DNA of 64,000 nucleotides from Amorphophallus konjac (GCA_022559845.1 CM040127.1:34620708-34684707); one strand, 5' to 3'; numbered from the stretch's first letter, positions 31,789 through 43,813 are shown. Made by a program: numbers and translations. The notes: a model not told the origin generated them from the sequence alone.

Positions 31789-34725
31789 GTCTACAACAGC
31801 CAGGCTTTAACTGATGACAACATACCTACATCATTCTCAATGAGTAGTATGTCATCAACATATAGGATCAGGAAGGTGATTGCACTGCCACATGTTTTCT
31901 TATACACACACGGCTCATCTTCGTTCTTATCGAAGTCATAAGACTTGATGGCTTCATCAAATCTTAAATTCCAACTGTGGGACGCTTGCTTCAATCCATA
32001 AATGGATCTTAGCAACCTGCATACCTTATCTAGGTGCTCCTTGGATATGAATCCTTCAGGCTGTATCATATGCACCTCTTCCTCAAGATTTTCATTGAGG
32101 AATGCAGTCTTCACATCCATCTGCCAGATCTCATAATCATGGTACGCATCGATGGAAAGTAAAATCCTGATGGACTTAGTCATGGCAACTGGTGAGAAGG
32201 TCTCGTCATAGTTAACTTCTTGTCTTTGACGATATCCCTTCGCAACCAATCTAGCCTTGTAGGTATCAACCATTCCATCTGCTCCAATTTTTCTTTTAAA
32301 GATCCACTTGCATCCGATGGGTACTATACCCTCGGGTGGATCTACCAAGTTCCAAACTTGGTTGGAGTACATGGAGTCCATCTCCGATTTCATGGCCTCT
32401 TGCCATGTCCAGGAGTCAATACCACTTATTACCTCCTCATAGCTCTTGGGATCATCATCCTCATCATAGTGTATCTTGTCCCCACCATCAGAGATATGTC
32501 CCACATATCTATCTGGTTGAACATGTATACGGCCAGACCTACGCAGAGTTTGTGTGTCATCCTGAACTAGTTCCTGAGATGATGCAACTCCAGTTTGTGG
32601 TTCTAGAACCTCTTCTAGTTCTACCAAGCTCCCACTGTTTCCTTCAAGGATATACTCATCCTCTAGGAACACAGCTCGCTTAGCTACAAACACTCTTTGA
32701 TCGCTAGGCTGGTAGAAATAATATCCATAAGTTTCCTTAGGATATCCCACAAACATGCATCTTTCAGTCTTGGATGCCAGTTTGTCAGGATTGTGTTTCA
32801 TAACATGGGCAAGACAACCCCAGACCTTAACATACTTAAGGTTTGGTTTATTTCCTTTCCATATCTCATATGGAGTGGAAGACACTGATTTAGAAGGAAC
32901 TTTGTTCAATAATTGAGCAGTAGTGTCTAGGGCATAACCCCAGAGCGACAAGGGCAATCCAGCAAAGCCTATCATGGATCGTACCATATCTAATAAGGTA
33001 TGATTTCTCCTTTCAGCTATACCATTCAGCTGAGGTGTGTAAGGAGGAGTCCACTGAGATAATATACCATTATCCTTTAAATATTGTGTGAATTCTGTAC
33101 TCAAGTATTCCCCTCCTCGATCAGATCAAAGAGTTTTAATACTCTTTCTTGTTTGTTTCTCTACTTCATTCTTGAACTCCACAAATTTCTCAAATGCTTC
33201 AGATTTGTACTTCATCAAGTACACATATCTGTACTTAGAGAAATCATCAGTGAAAGTAATGAAGTATGAGTAACCCCCTTTGACTTGGGTGGACATAGGT
33301 CCACATACATCAATATGTATGAGTTATAATAACTCACCAGCTCTCTCTCCATGTCCAGTAAATGGAGAGTTGGTCATTTTTCCCATGAGGTAAGATTCAC
33401 AAGTTGCAAATGATTCATAATCAAATAGATCAACATATCCATCTTTGCACAACCTTTTCAATCTTTCCTCACTAATATGACCAAACTTACAATGCCAAAG
33501 GTATGCTTGATTTACATCATTCCTCTTCCTCTTAAGAGGTCCATCCACACACATAACAGGAGTATCCACATCTAGTAAAAGTAAACCATTAATTAAGCTC
33601 CCACTGGCAAATAATTCACCATTTAATAATAAAGAACATGTCTTATTCCCAAAGCTCACAATAAATCCACATTTATTCAAGCATGAAATGGATATAATGT
33701 TCTTAATTATAGAAGGAACATAATAACAGTTTATCAATTCAAATGTACCTCCTGAAGCAAGCTTGAGGTTTACACTCCCGACAGCAAGTGCAGCAACTCT
33801 TGCTCCATTTCCCAGTCGAAGATCAACATCTCCTTTGTTCAATCGCCTGCTACTTATCAGAACCTGCAAATCATTGCAGATATGAGATGCACATTTAGTA
33901 TCTAATACCCATGATGTGGATCTATATGACAAGTTAAGGTCGATCATGAACATACCCGAAGCTTCTCCAAGCTTCTGCTTTGCTTTCTCTGCAAGGTACA
34001 ACTTGCAGTTTCTCTTCCAATGGCCATCCTTATGGCAATGGAAGCATTGTCCTTTGTCCTTGCTAGCCTCTTCTTTCTTAGCAGCCTTTATCTGTTTACC
34101 CTTCTTCTTTGCCTTGCGTTTTTTAAAGGCCTGCTGAAAAGTCCTCTGCTTGTTGGTCTTACCAACAAGCATCACAGGAGCTTTCCCATTGTTCATAGTG
34201 CTCTCAGCAGTCTTCAACATGTTTAGAAGCTCTGCCAGAGAGTATTCTATTTTGTTCATGTTGAAATTGACAATGAACTGGGAAAACGAACCAGGAAGAG
34301 ATTACAGAATCAAATCGACACAAAGATCCTTATTCATGTCGAAACCCAATTCTGCCAACCTTTCGATCCACTCAATCATCTTGAGAACATGTGTCTGCAC
34401 AGATGTTCCCTCAGACATTCTTGCCCCCGAACAGACTTTTAGATATCTCATATCTTTCTATTCGACTTTGAGCTCCAAAAAGTTCCTCAAGATGAAACAG
34501 AATGGATCTAGCATCCATCTTTTCATGTTGCCTCTGTAACTCATTTTTCATAGAGGCAAGCATATAGCATTGGGCAAGCGTGGCATCATCCTTATGCTTC
34601 TCATAAGTAATGATCTCTCCCTCTTCAGCATCATCGGCAGGAAGAGGAGGTACATGCCGATCAAGAACATAGGCTATCTTCTCAACAGTGAGAACAATTC
34701 TCAAGTTCCTGAGCCAATCACTATA

Positions 34726-34733
34726 GTTAGGAC
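34726..34733. other. 8-bp target-site duplication of MITE M, left copy
   Basis: GTTAGGAC, identical to 35207-35214. The 8-bp length is characteristic of hAT transposition. Confidence 0.93.
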
Positions 34734-35206
34734 CAGGGTTTGCCAAACCATTCCGGGATGGGGTGAACCGCCTGTCCCGTCTCGTCCCAGCCACAGACCG
34801 GGACGACCGGTATGTGGGATGCAATCGGGTCGCTTTATATATTAGATATTTTATTTTAAATATGAAATGCTTAATAGGTAAGTCGGTTAAGTGATTCCAT
34901 TCGCTCCCAGGAGATTTGAGTTTGAAACACGACGGTCCCATGTGTGTTTTGGGTTTTTTATAAAGATTTTTAACTAAAAAAACTAAAACCCATAGGGGTT
35001 CATAGGATTCGAACATAGGACCTCCCAGAGAGGAGCGCACAAGTCACTTAACCAACTAGGCTAAGCGTTTTATTCTATTATTTAATATATATATATATAT
35101 ATATATATATCTTGCGGGATAGAGCGGGACAGAGCGAGATAATAGCATACCGTACCGTCCCAGCAGAAAATCGGGACGGCCGGTACGACCGAGTTGGCAA
35201 ACCCTG
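34734..35206. mobile_element. Element M: non-autonomous foldback hAT MITE (473 bp)
   Basis: Terminal inverted repeats CAGGGTTTGCCAA / TTGGCAAACCCTG inside a perfect 8-bp duplication. No transposase frame. The two halves are diverged inverted copies over roughly 235 bp: both arms have CGGGACGGCCGGTA-type sequence, an AT-rich stretch, then a TTAAGTGA(T/C)T...CGCTCC...GGGAG segment and a GGGTTTT run at the centre. The right arm, read on the minus strand, resembles a tRNA-derived sequence. It was mobilised in trans by a hAT transposase and landed in the copia gag. Confidence 0.9.
35005..35063 (-). other. tRNA-like Pol III A-box and B-box inside MITE M
   Basis: On the minus strand the A-box-like TAGCCTAGTTGG (35052-35063) and the B-box-like TGTTCGAATCC (35005-35015) are about 37 bases apart, which is tRNA/SINE spacing. 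The left arm of the element has a degraded inverted copy (TAGGTAAGTCGG...AGTTTGAAACA near 34880-34930). There is no acceptor stem, so this is not a tRNA gene. It looks like a SINE head captured or converged upon by the MITE. Confidence 0.6.
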
Positions 35207-35214
35207 GTTAGGAC
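35207..35214. other. 8-bp target-site duplication of MITE M, right copy
   Basis: GTTAGGAC, after which copia gag coding resumes. Confidence 0.93.
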
Positions 35215-35263
35215 CAGTAAGCCTGTTGGCATCAAGTATGCCGCGTAACGGGTGGTTCGCCAT

Positions 35264-35584
35264 AGAAGTCTACAAGGGAAGATTTGTAATAATTAGATAA
35301 CATGCAGATATTCATTAATTAAGATATGGTCTTGTGGACATGCAAAATTGCACGTCCGTATGTCCCGACTAGTCCAACATTAGCGACAGCTTCAACTGAA
35401 GAAACTACGTGGAAAAGGGCCATCCGGACTCCCCGAACACATGTACACTGCCGTGAAGCTATCTCCGGAGTCACAACAGCGAAGAAGAATCAACTCCCAG
35501 GAGCCCCACAATCTGTGGGCCTCGAAGAAAATCAAACGGGCCACAACTCAGCGCTCACAACAGGCTCAGAACTGCCCATTTAGC
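35264..35584. other. Leader just upstream of copia gag, unresolved junction
   Basis: On the minus strand the sequence directly before the gag ATG ends CTTCCCTTGTAG, a splice-acceptor-like end often seen before copia gag. Left-to-right it then becomes GC-richer and passes into the GGCACGCC repeats. I see no gene and cannot fix where copia leader stops. Confidence 0.4.
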
Positions 35585-38500
35585 CCTTCAACGGCACGCC
35601 CTTGAGCTCTTCAGCGGCACACCCCGCTGGCCTTCAGCGGCACACCCTCTGCCCTGTTCAGCGGCACGCCCTTGAGCTCTTCAGCGGCACGCCCTTCGAC
35701 GGCACAGTCCTTCAGCGGCATAGCCCTCCTGGTCTTCAGCGGCACGCCCTGGCAGCCGTTCAACAGCACGCCCTCCTGGTCTTCAGCGGCACGCCCTCCT
35801 GGCCGTTCAGCGGCACGCCCCCTGCAGCCTTCAACGGCACGCCCCTGGTGGCCCTTCAGCGGCACACCCTCAGTGGCCTTCAGCGGCACACCCAGGGCAA
35901 CCCTTCAGCGGCACGCTCTCTGTGCCCCTTCAGCGGCACGCTTGCCGTGCCTTCCAGCGGCACATCCTTTTGGCCCTCCCGCGGCACGCTTGTTGAACCC
36001 GCCAGCGGCACAGCGTTCAGGCATTTCGATGACACGCCCGGCAGATGAGATCTTACGCCCATGCCCTACAGATCTTCAGCGCGCAGTAGGCTATCCGAGG
36101 TGTCGGCCGGAGGTTGGGCCACGCATGCTACTCCCCTGACATCAAGGACGAGGGGAAGTCAAACCCCATCACGACCCATCACTTCCCGCCTCCGACTACC
36201 AGGCTCGAACACTTCCGCCGCTGGGTATAAGAAGCCTTCCCTTCTCGACGACGAAGAAGAAGAGGAGGAGGAGGGGAGAAGACAGACAGAAAAAAAAAGT
36301 GGACAGACAGCTAGATAGAGAGGAAAGAACCCGCTGCTAGAGAGAGCCACCGCCTCCGGAAGAAGAGAAGAAGAAGAAGGGAGCTTCGCCGTAGGGTCCC
36401 CCCTCCGACGATCACCTAGAAGAGAGAGTAAGGGAGGGAGTGAGAGAGGGAAAGTGAGCTGTGATGTAGAGGAGGGAGTGGGGGAAGGGCAGGGAGTAGT
36501 GACCCCTGTTCGGCCCCAACACTCCTCCCGTTTCCTTCTTCTTCTTTCATTTGCATGATCTTTTCCCCTTCCCTGCTGCAGTCGCAGCACGTATGTGCTT
36601 CGCAATGTATATGGCCCGTTGTGGTCACTCCTCTTCGTGAATAAAAATCACCCTTCCTGGATTTCTTGTTGCTTCCGTTGGTTTATGCCGATGTGCATGG
36701 TGTATTGTTCGTTTTCTCCCCTCCTCCGGTGCTTTGGAGTCTCCATGCCGATGTTGTTCCCCCCGTGCGATCCCTGGCCTCACGAGCTCAATGCCCTCCT
36801 CTCTGGTCCCCAACTTCACCCGTTTGCTTGAAGGGAGAGGCCCTCCTTCATCTCTTGGACACTCAGCTACCAATATCCCTCTTGGCCTTCCTCCCTGCCT
36901 CAACTCCAGCCCACCTAACTAACCCTCAGCCTTCACCCTTTGCTCAGCCCTCCACTGGTCCACTCCTACCCCAATGCAGCCCCCAGCTCCCAGCGGCACC
37001 CCCATTGAACCCTTCGCCGGCACGCCTAATCTCCCTGTCGCTGGTACACCCCCCCATTAGCCCTTCGCCGGCACGGCCTTGATTGCCCTCACCAGCACGC
37101 CTTAGACAGCCTTTGTCGGCACGCTCCAAGGCGGCCTTCCCCGGCATGACCCTAGCGGCCTTCACCGGCACACCCTTGATCTCCCTAGCCCGACACACCC
37201 CCGACCAGTCCCAGGGAGGTTTCCTATCCCTCGTTGCTTTCGGATTTTTTTAGGTTTTATCAAAGGTGTTGCCGCCTTCTGGTGCCCACCTCCAATTGCC
37301 GGGTTCTGCCACTCCATGTGGGCGCGTTCCCTTTATCTCCCTTACGCTCGGGTCAAGGGGAGATGCTGCCGAATTTTTGTTAGAGAATAATAACACATTA
37401 AAGAGGCAAAATGATGCAACAAACAAATGGGACAATAACATATTAAAGGGCAAAGGAAAATAACGAACGAATGGAATGATCGGCGATAGAATACTACAAC
37501 CGGAACAAGGCACTACGGACAACATAAGAAGAATTGGATCTAATTGATTGCTTGGTGGATTAAACACCCAATCTATAAAGAACAGGTTGAGAGGAGAGGG
37601 AGGAAAGACTTGCGTAAACTTGCATAAAAATCAAAGAGAAGAAGAAAAGAAAAGCCTTAAAGGAAGTGGAGGAGGAGTGGGCCCTTCAACGGTACGCCCC
37701 TGGCCAGCCCTTCGCCGACACACTTTCCCTGCTGCCTTCCCCGGCACGCTCTCTTCCTCCCTTCAACGGTACGCCCCTGGCCAGCCCTTCGCCGGCACAT
37801 TTTCCTTGCTTCCTTCCCCGGCACGCTCTCTTCCTCCCTTCGACGGTACGCCCCCGGCCAGCCCTTCGCCGGCACACCCTTCCTGGCTGCCTTCTCCGAC
37901 ATGCTCCACGCCGCCTTCGCCGGCACGCTACCGGCTGCCCTCGCCGGCACACTCCTAGCCCCTTTTCACACCTCCCAGCCTGTGTCGGTGCATATTGCAC
38001 CGACCTTGGGTCTGCCTCGGTGAACATTGCACCGATCTTGCCCCTTTATGGCCCAAGTATTGCACTTACCTTGGCCTCCGTACAGACTTTGCCCCTTCAC
38101 GGTCTAGCCCTTGCACCGACGCAACCCAACATTGCACCGATGCAATCCAGCATTGCACCGGCCCTCCCCTTGCATAAACACACCTTGCACCGACTTGGCC
38201 TACATGTGCATCGACCCGTCCGCATAGTTCCACCGACCCCAGATTAAACCTGCACTGACCCCTTTCCCTTGCATGAGCATGCATTGCGCCGACCTCTCCT
38301 CAACCCCGTGCAGCAGCTGCACCGACGTCGGCCCTCTAGCTACACCGACCCTCATCCGGCTCGGTGCATACGTGCACCTACCTTGCCCAGAACGCGCATT
38401 GGCCCTTCTCAAACGTTGCACTAACCCCCATCACCCCTTTTAGCCCTTGCCCGGCACACTCGACCGCTCTTCGCCGGCATGCCCATCTGCACCTTGCCCG

Positions 38501-38640
38501 ACACGCTCGGCCAGATCCTTTGCTGGCATGCCCATTTGCGCTCCTCGCCGGCACGCCCAGCTTGGCCGCCCTTCGCCAGCACGCCCGCTCGTGCCCTTCG
38601 CCGACACTCCTCTTCAGCCCCCTTTTGGCCTCCAGCGGCC
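35585..38640. repeat. Degenerate CTTCAGCGGCACGCC / CTTCGCCGGCACGCC minisatellite blocks
   Basis: Blocks at 35585-36030 (about 18 units of CTTCAGCGGCACGCCCT at 20-35 bp), 36985-37205, 37675-37970 and 38440-38640 (CTTCGCCGGCACGCC form). A related run of GCACCGACC units is at 37985-38420. Between blocks, 36031-36984 and 37206-37674 hold purine-rich and AT-rich non-repeat sequence without a gene. Block 37675-37970 has a higher-order unit of about 80 bp (GGTACGCCCCTGGCCAGCCC plus neighbours). Which element owns this region is unclear; it lies within the copia H leader interval and may be an inserted LTR. Confidence 0.75.
36222..36232 (+). promoter_or_regulatory. Candidate plus-strand TATA box in the 35.6-38.6 kb repeat region
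   Basis: CTGGGTATAAGAAGCC is followed by a purine-rich leader and, about 420 bp later, an AATAAA at 36641-36646. The spacing suits an LTR U3-R arrangement on the plus strand, but no LTR ends were found. Confidence 0.25.
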
Positions 38641-40166
38641 CACTCTCTCCCCAAAAATATATATATAATATATAATGATAACAACGATAATAATAATAAT
38701 AACAATAATAAAAAATTAATAAAAAATTATGATAAAAAATAATATAAATTTGAATATATATATGTATATAAAATAAAAAAATGTGAAATAGTAGTAATAA
38801 TGATAAAAAAATTATAATAATAACAATAAACAACATGGGTAAATCATTCAGAATAAATACATAAAAGGAAATGAAAACATATATATATATATGTAATTTG
38901 AAACCCAGACAAAAAAATGGTAAAATTTATATCGCACTCCCGTCTCTCCCGTGGCCCAGTGCTGAAGGAACAATAATGCCGCCTTCGCAGGCCGGGCCTG
39001 AGCCCTGGAACTACCCTGAAGTGGCCATGACCTGACCTCGCTTTGGGCCGACATTTCGATTGAGCCGGACTCGTTTCTCAGGCCGGATCCCTTCCGAGCC
39101 GCCACTAAAATTGCCGCGCGTCCGGCAAACATTTGAACGAATTCATCCAGGCTTCCACCGCGTCTCTACTACGGACCTTCGTCCGAATATGAAAAAGGTC
39201 CATGAGTGACCAACATGGCCCATGGCCCTTACCCCGATGTGGATATTAATGTGATTTATTCCTGCTCCTCTCTCTCGTGCAATCAGTATCTGTCCTTTCG
39301 GCCGTAGGGCCCCTAATTTCGGTAATTAATCAAGGGTGTTCCCTCGTATGGGGGATGTAAATGACGTCGTGACCTTTATGGCATGGCGGGATTCAGTCCC
39401 GACACGAACCACACAATCGTTTGACGAAGTCAGATCGAGCGCACCATGGGCTCTTCGGAGCCCGAATAAATTGTCACTTTGTGACTGGCACGCCCACGCA
39501 CTTAATAGACGAATGAGCAAAGCCAAATAAACGAACAACACAATGAGCGAATTTTAGTGCGTCCATAGGTCTTTAATCCTAATATATAACTCCCACTAAT
39601 TTTTGACGAATTTACACAACCCTCATTGTACAAAGATGGGATACTCCAGTTGTATCCTAGTGGGACCAGAATCCCATTAACATTATAGTAGTGGCCTTGT
39701 GGCAGCACAATAAGCCACCCCATACTTAATGGGTAGGCAACTCTTGCCAATTGCAACACTTTGCAACTCTTGGTATATTCAGCCTCCAGACCACTTGTGA
39801 CCTTATGGCAGCACAACAAATCACAAAGTCTGGTTAGGCTAGACCCGTTGTTACGTTATGAGAGTGGGCTCAAGACATGACCCTTGTGACAGCACAACAA
39901 AGTCATGCCGGCACCCATCCCAAAGTTTGGCCTAGGCCTTAGTCTAAGTCTCTGCCCCTTTGCTGTGAGGGCCTTGTGGCAGCACAACAAACCCACACAG
40001 TCTAAGAGCAGCTCACTTAGACTATAACAAGGGAAGGCTACGTGGGTCATTCTTAATGCCTCACGTTTACAACCTAATATCAGATCGAGGGATTTTCATT
40101 AAAATTTTGATCTCATCAATATAGGTGCTACATACATATAAAAATTTGGAGTATCGTATATACTTT
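38641..40166 (-). other. Probable copia H leader with four CCTTGTGGCAGCACAACAA copies
   Basis: AT-rich at 38641-38940 ((TAA)n, (AT)n), then mixed sequence. A motif CCTTGTGGCAGCACAACAA and close variants occurs near 39693, 39798, 39880 and 39971. No ORF of interest. It is assigned to the leader of element H because it lies between that element's LTR side and gag in the right orientation. This is inference. Confidence 0.45.
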
Positions 40167-41329
40167 TGTCACGCCCCGAGCCTTTATTACAGTGGAAGAC
40201 TCGCTCAAGGAACGGGAACAGCCGGCATGGTAAGCCTCTTGCAAGTAAGAATGATCAAAGCGCAAGGCAATCACACATAAGAATGCAATCGCACAGTATT
40301 TACTCAACTTAAACTTTCATTAATAATCAAATCTAATATTCAAATACAACCACTAATTCAACTTCCATCATACTAGACTCAAGAAATAAGAAATTACAAA
40401 GACTCGATCTAAAACAATGTAAACTTCCTAAGTCTTCGCTCATTCTTTATTCACTCTCGGATCCGCTACTTGAACACTCCGAATCCGAACCCGACTCACT
40501 TCCATCTCCTGAAAAAGATTAGAAATAGGTAATGAACACACTTACCCAATAGGTATCTTCGCATCAACATGATTAGTAATGTTTAAGTAATTAGCATTTT
40601 GGCTCTAGAGGAATAAGGTAAAATCATGCGAAATGCGATAAATCATGCGATCAAATCAAAGTAACAAGACGATCATATAAGATAGGATGAACGAGTATGA
40701 ACTAGTAAGAATGTAACAAGTATGATCAAGAATGTAGCATGGCCTTTCATGAATAAGAATGTAACGAGAATGCACTTTCACTTTTCACTTTCATAACCAT
40801 AAAGGTTACGCACGAGAACGTCAATCATGTAGCAATTCACTAGATTTTCACGAGTGCTCATGGATTTCACTTATTTATAAAGAAAGTACTTCCGGCGCAA
40901 TGCGACGCCAGTAGCATCATACCCCATGGTTTATAATAATATATTTCCGGTAATCAGTCGAGGGGACTAGCATAGAGCTCTTGGACACAATCAGCGCCCG
41001 AACTGCATCTTCACGTATAAATCAAGCTACTTCCATGAGTGTATCAATAAAGTATGGCCAAGAATGTAATAAGTTCAATCAATAAGCTCATGACAACAAT
41101 TATCAAAGAACGAATGCTTCAATTAAGAATATGAGAGATCAATAATGATTTAAGACAATGTTATGCACATGAAAAATAATTCGGCAGCATAACGGTACAT
41201 TCATTATCTTTCATAATTTAAATTAAGTTTCTTTGGACAATATGACAAGTCCTAGACCATCAATAATCCATCTAGGAACTTTAGAATATCAACCCATTGG
41301 TCAAACCTTGGGTTAATGTACTCAAGCAC

Positions 41330-42200
41330 TGTGACAGTCTAATAATGGGTCGTTACATTCACGTGATGCTCCAGTATTAGGCCGTTACAATGATCTGAAT
41401 CCGGAAGTAATAAAGATGGACTCAGTACATGTGACGGTCGTTTATTGGGCCGTTAGATGAGCCTGACGGTCCAATCTGGATCTGTTACATCTCCAAAATC
41501 CGGAAACCATCGATAGTGTTTTCTAATGATTGGGCTTTCATGGTACAATCAACTCGGCGTCCTAGTGGGAATCCCAGGCTCGCGGAGAATTACGGAGGCC
41601 TTGAAACAAGATTTCCTAATCCATTGGAAGGAATATCCAATAGAGAGGTCTTCATGTTCAAGAATGTGTTCCTATAGTGCAAAGTGTGAACTAATGGCCA
41701 TATACCGGAATATATGCCATGTACTTAGAGAAAATGACTCTATAGATAGAGAGAGAATGTGTAGCAATGTGAAACCAAGATAAAACTCCGTCAATACACC
41801 ATTGGAAAAATCATGATTTAAATACAAAACTATAAAGTTAGTCAATAAAATTAACATATGCTTTAAAATAACTCAAGATGATGCAATTCCTATTATGAAT
41901 CAGTAGATAAACTCAAAGTCATGATATCAGGTCAAAACTTAGATAACTAGGCTTATTTATAAGTAAGTTGGATTGTTCTTTATTCTGTTTCGGGTTGATA
42001 GAACACAGTACCCTGACGGTCGAGGATAGGCGTGTTACAGTGCTTGTGACGGTTTATCATGGGGCCGTTACACTATTGTAATGCTCCTAGCATGGTGCGT
42101 CAGAGACAACAGAACAATATAACACAACAGAGATTGTGACGACTTATCGTAAGGTCGTTACAGTAATGTGACGGTCCTACCCTAATCCGTCATAGCTTCT
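41330..42200. repeat. GTGACGGT...GGGCCGTTAC inverted repeats in LTR I
   Basis: Short palindromes with stems TGACGG/CCGTTA and loops of 10-18 bases at 41330-41500 and 42010-42200, and another cluster at 54165-54240 after element J. They correspond in type to those of LTR A. Confidence 0.65.
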
Positions 42201-42990
42201 GCTGAGGATAAAGATAAGGAACTATGTCCATGTAAGAAAAAATCATAATCACTAACTAGTCTAGTCATGATAAACGAAGTAAAGGCCAGATGTATGCATA
42301 GGTTTCAGTGAATTAGCAAGATAGTATCTTTTATTTTCCATTAAGGCTAAAGATATGCATGTATGCATGAACTTACTAAAACATAAAATTCATAATCTAT
42401 AATGCATGAAATCAAGTCAAATCAGAGGGATTTTATCCCTAACATGTTATTTTTGCCATTCATGAGATGACCTACCTCTTAACTGGGCTATAAACTTCTA
42501 ATTTAGTCTTCAAGATACGCCCTAGTTCTTCCCTTCCTGAGATTTTTCAGCAACTTCACGTCGCTCTAACTCTTCAACCTCTTGACCTAAGGACGTGAAA
42601 CTTGGAGGTTAGGAAGATGATACTATTGGGAACAAAAAGTTCTAAAGCATCTAAGTCTAATTATCTCGTTTAGGCTCTCTTTTTCCCTGATCTTTAGAGG
42701 ACTTTCGTTCAGATTCCTGGATTGCTAAGGTCGTACCAACAACTTTGGACGCCTCTAACTCCTTGGATACTCGACCTCCTATCATGAAATTTTGAGAGTA
42801 GTTAGACATTAGTATTAGAAATAAAAAGTTCTAAAGGACTTACCTGAGATTCTATCTCCTTACCTTGTTTCTTCACGAGCCAAAAGTAAGGTGTTCAGAA
42901 CTAGGTCCTATTTATAAGATTTTGGTTAGGGTTTGAAGATTAGATCGATTCTAGAGTCCTTGTTAAAGTTTAGATCAAATTCTAAGAGTT

Positions 42991-42995
42991 CTTAA
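42991..42995. other. Target-site duplication of element J, left copy (CTTAA)
   Basis: CTTAA directly before TGTTGGGTTCGG. It is identical to 54072-54076. Confidence 0.92.
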
Positions 42996-43813
42996 TGTTG
43001 GGTTCGGTGCTATGATTTAGAGGGGGGGTGAATGAATCTCCCTTTAAAACTTCGCCCAGTTTTAAAATCTAATGCTCACTAAAATTGCTAGTTCGCTAAC
43101 TAGACAAACTTGAAAGCTAATAAGTAATTGCGGAATTAAACAAACACACAATGAGCAATCAAAGTAAAGCGCACCTAAGCATTCATCTAGCGCCAATCAG
43201 ATAGAAGAAATTAAATCACTGCACAATGGGTTTTTAGGTGGTTCGGTCCTGCAGACCTACGTCCACCCCACAATCAAACCGAGTGTGGATTCTGCTGATT
43301 CACAGCTTGAACAGCTGGGCATCACATCTTGCCATACAACCGTTGGGCATCACAGCTTGCCGTCCAGTGGAATCCACCACTGCAACCGCTGACTAACAGC
43401 TTGAAGGAATGTATGAAAGGAAAACGAAAATGGGAAACAAACAGCAATCGGAAGGCTGTAAACAATGAAGCACAATGTGGCTCTTAAAGAGCTGACTGGA
43501 GTGGATCTGATCCAACTTCCAGTAGGAACGATCTTCTCTGATCTTCTCTTCTCTCTCTCTTCCTTCTTCTTCTTTTCACACTCTGCTCGAGCTCCCTATC
43601 TCTTTCCTTTTCTTCTTTCTCTTCTGCTTCTTCTCTCTTTTTCTTCTCTCTGTCTGGATCGTGGTGGCTCTCTGCTGCTACAGCATTCTCTGCTCAAGCT
43701 TCGCCTCTTGAATCTCGATCCTCCTTCTTCTGTGGAAGAAGGCTTCCTTATGTACGCAGCAGCAGCAGCACCTGGGCGCGTGTTCTCCACAGTTCCCGCC
43801 CAAATATTTTGGA

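Larger units (their letters stand above)
26386..31795 (-). mobile_element. Element F: Tat-type gypsy, 5' LTR and leader only
   Basis: Minus-strand element inserted into the RT domain of copia element H: its LTR ends at 31795 and H's frame resumes at 31796. It has the same primer-binding site and leader style as element B (GATCACGGTGGGAC, then a ...GGCACC...GTGCC hairpin). The leader homology stops near 26385, where element E begins; gag and pol lie off the window. Its LTR is itself split by solo LTR G seven bases from the end. Confidence 0.8.
26465..31795 (-). repeat. 5' LTR of element F, split by solo LTR G
   Basis: LTR sequence occupies 26465-27961 and 31789-31795. The left part aligns along its length with LTR D (gatcgcc block, CGGCCGGTCGA block, TATA region, terminal CAATTTTG). 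The outer seven bases GTCTACA lie right of the insertion. Rejoined, the end matches D exactly apart from one transition. The TATA box is at 27127-27137 (minus CTTATAAATAGC). Hairpins GCGTCTG/CAGACGC occur at 27290-27600. Confidence 0.82.
31796..35263 (-). pseudogene. Copia gag-pol polyprotein of element H (interrupted, several stops)
   Basis: Starts MANHPLRGILDANRLTGPN (35263-35215), is split by MITE M, and resumes YSDWLRNLRIVLTVEKIAYVL. Order: gag with zinc knuckle CFHCHKDGHWKRNC; protease WVLDTKCASHICNDL, where the catalytic Gly after DT is replaced by Lys; the pre-integrase segment with HCKFGHISEERLKRL; integrase with DRGGEYLS, TPQLNGIAERRN and LWGYAL; then RT with KWIFKRKIGADG, KTAFLNENLEEEV, YGLKQASHSW and YVDDILLIE. 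Lesions: a 1-nt shift near 34411, TAA near 34310, TAA near 33325, TGA near 33127 and the truncation by element F at 31796. Dead copy. Confidence 0.88.

Noticed and set aside
26465..31795. A single uninterrupted 5.3 kb LTR of element F.
   Set aside because: The decayed duplication GACGT/GGTGT and the TG...CA ends show that 27962-31783 is a separate solo LTR.
35005..35063. A functional tRNA gene inside MITE M.
   Set aside because: A- and B-box-like sequences are present, but no acceptor stem, no clear anticodon arm and no terminator in place.
42991..42995. Gene conversion or misassembly as an explanation for the duplicated 2.8 kb segments at 43-46 kb and 51-54 kb.
   Set aside because: Primer-binding site, polypurine tract and the matching CTTAA duplication at the outer edges show they are the two LTRs of one element.
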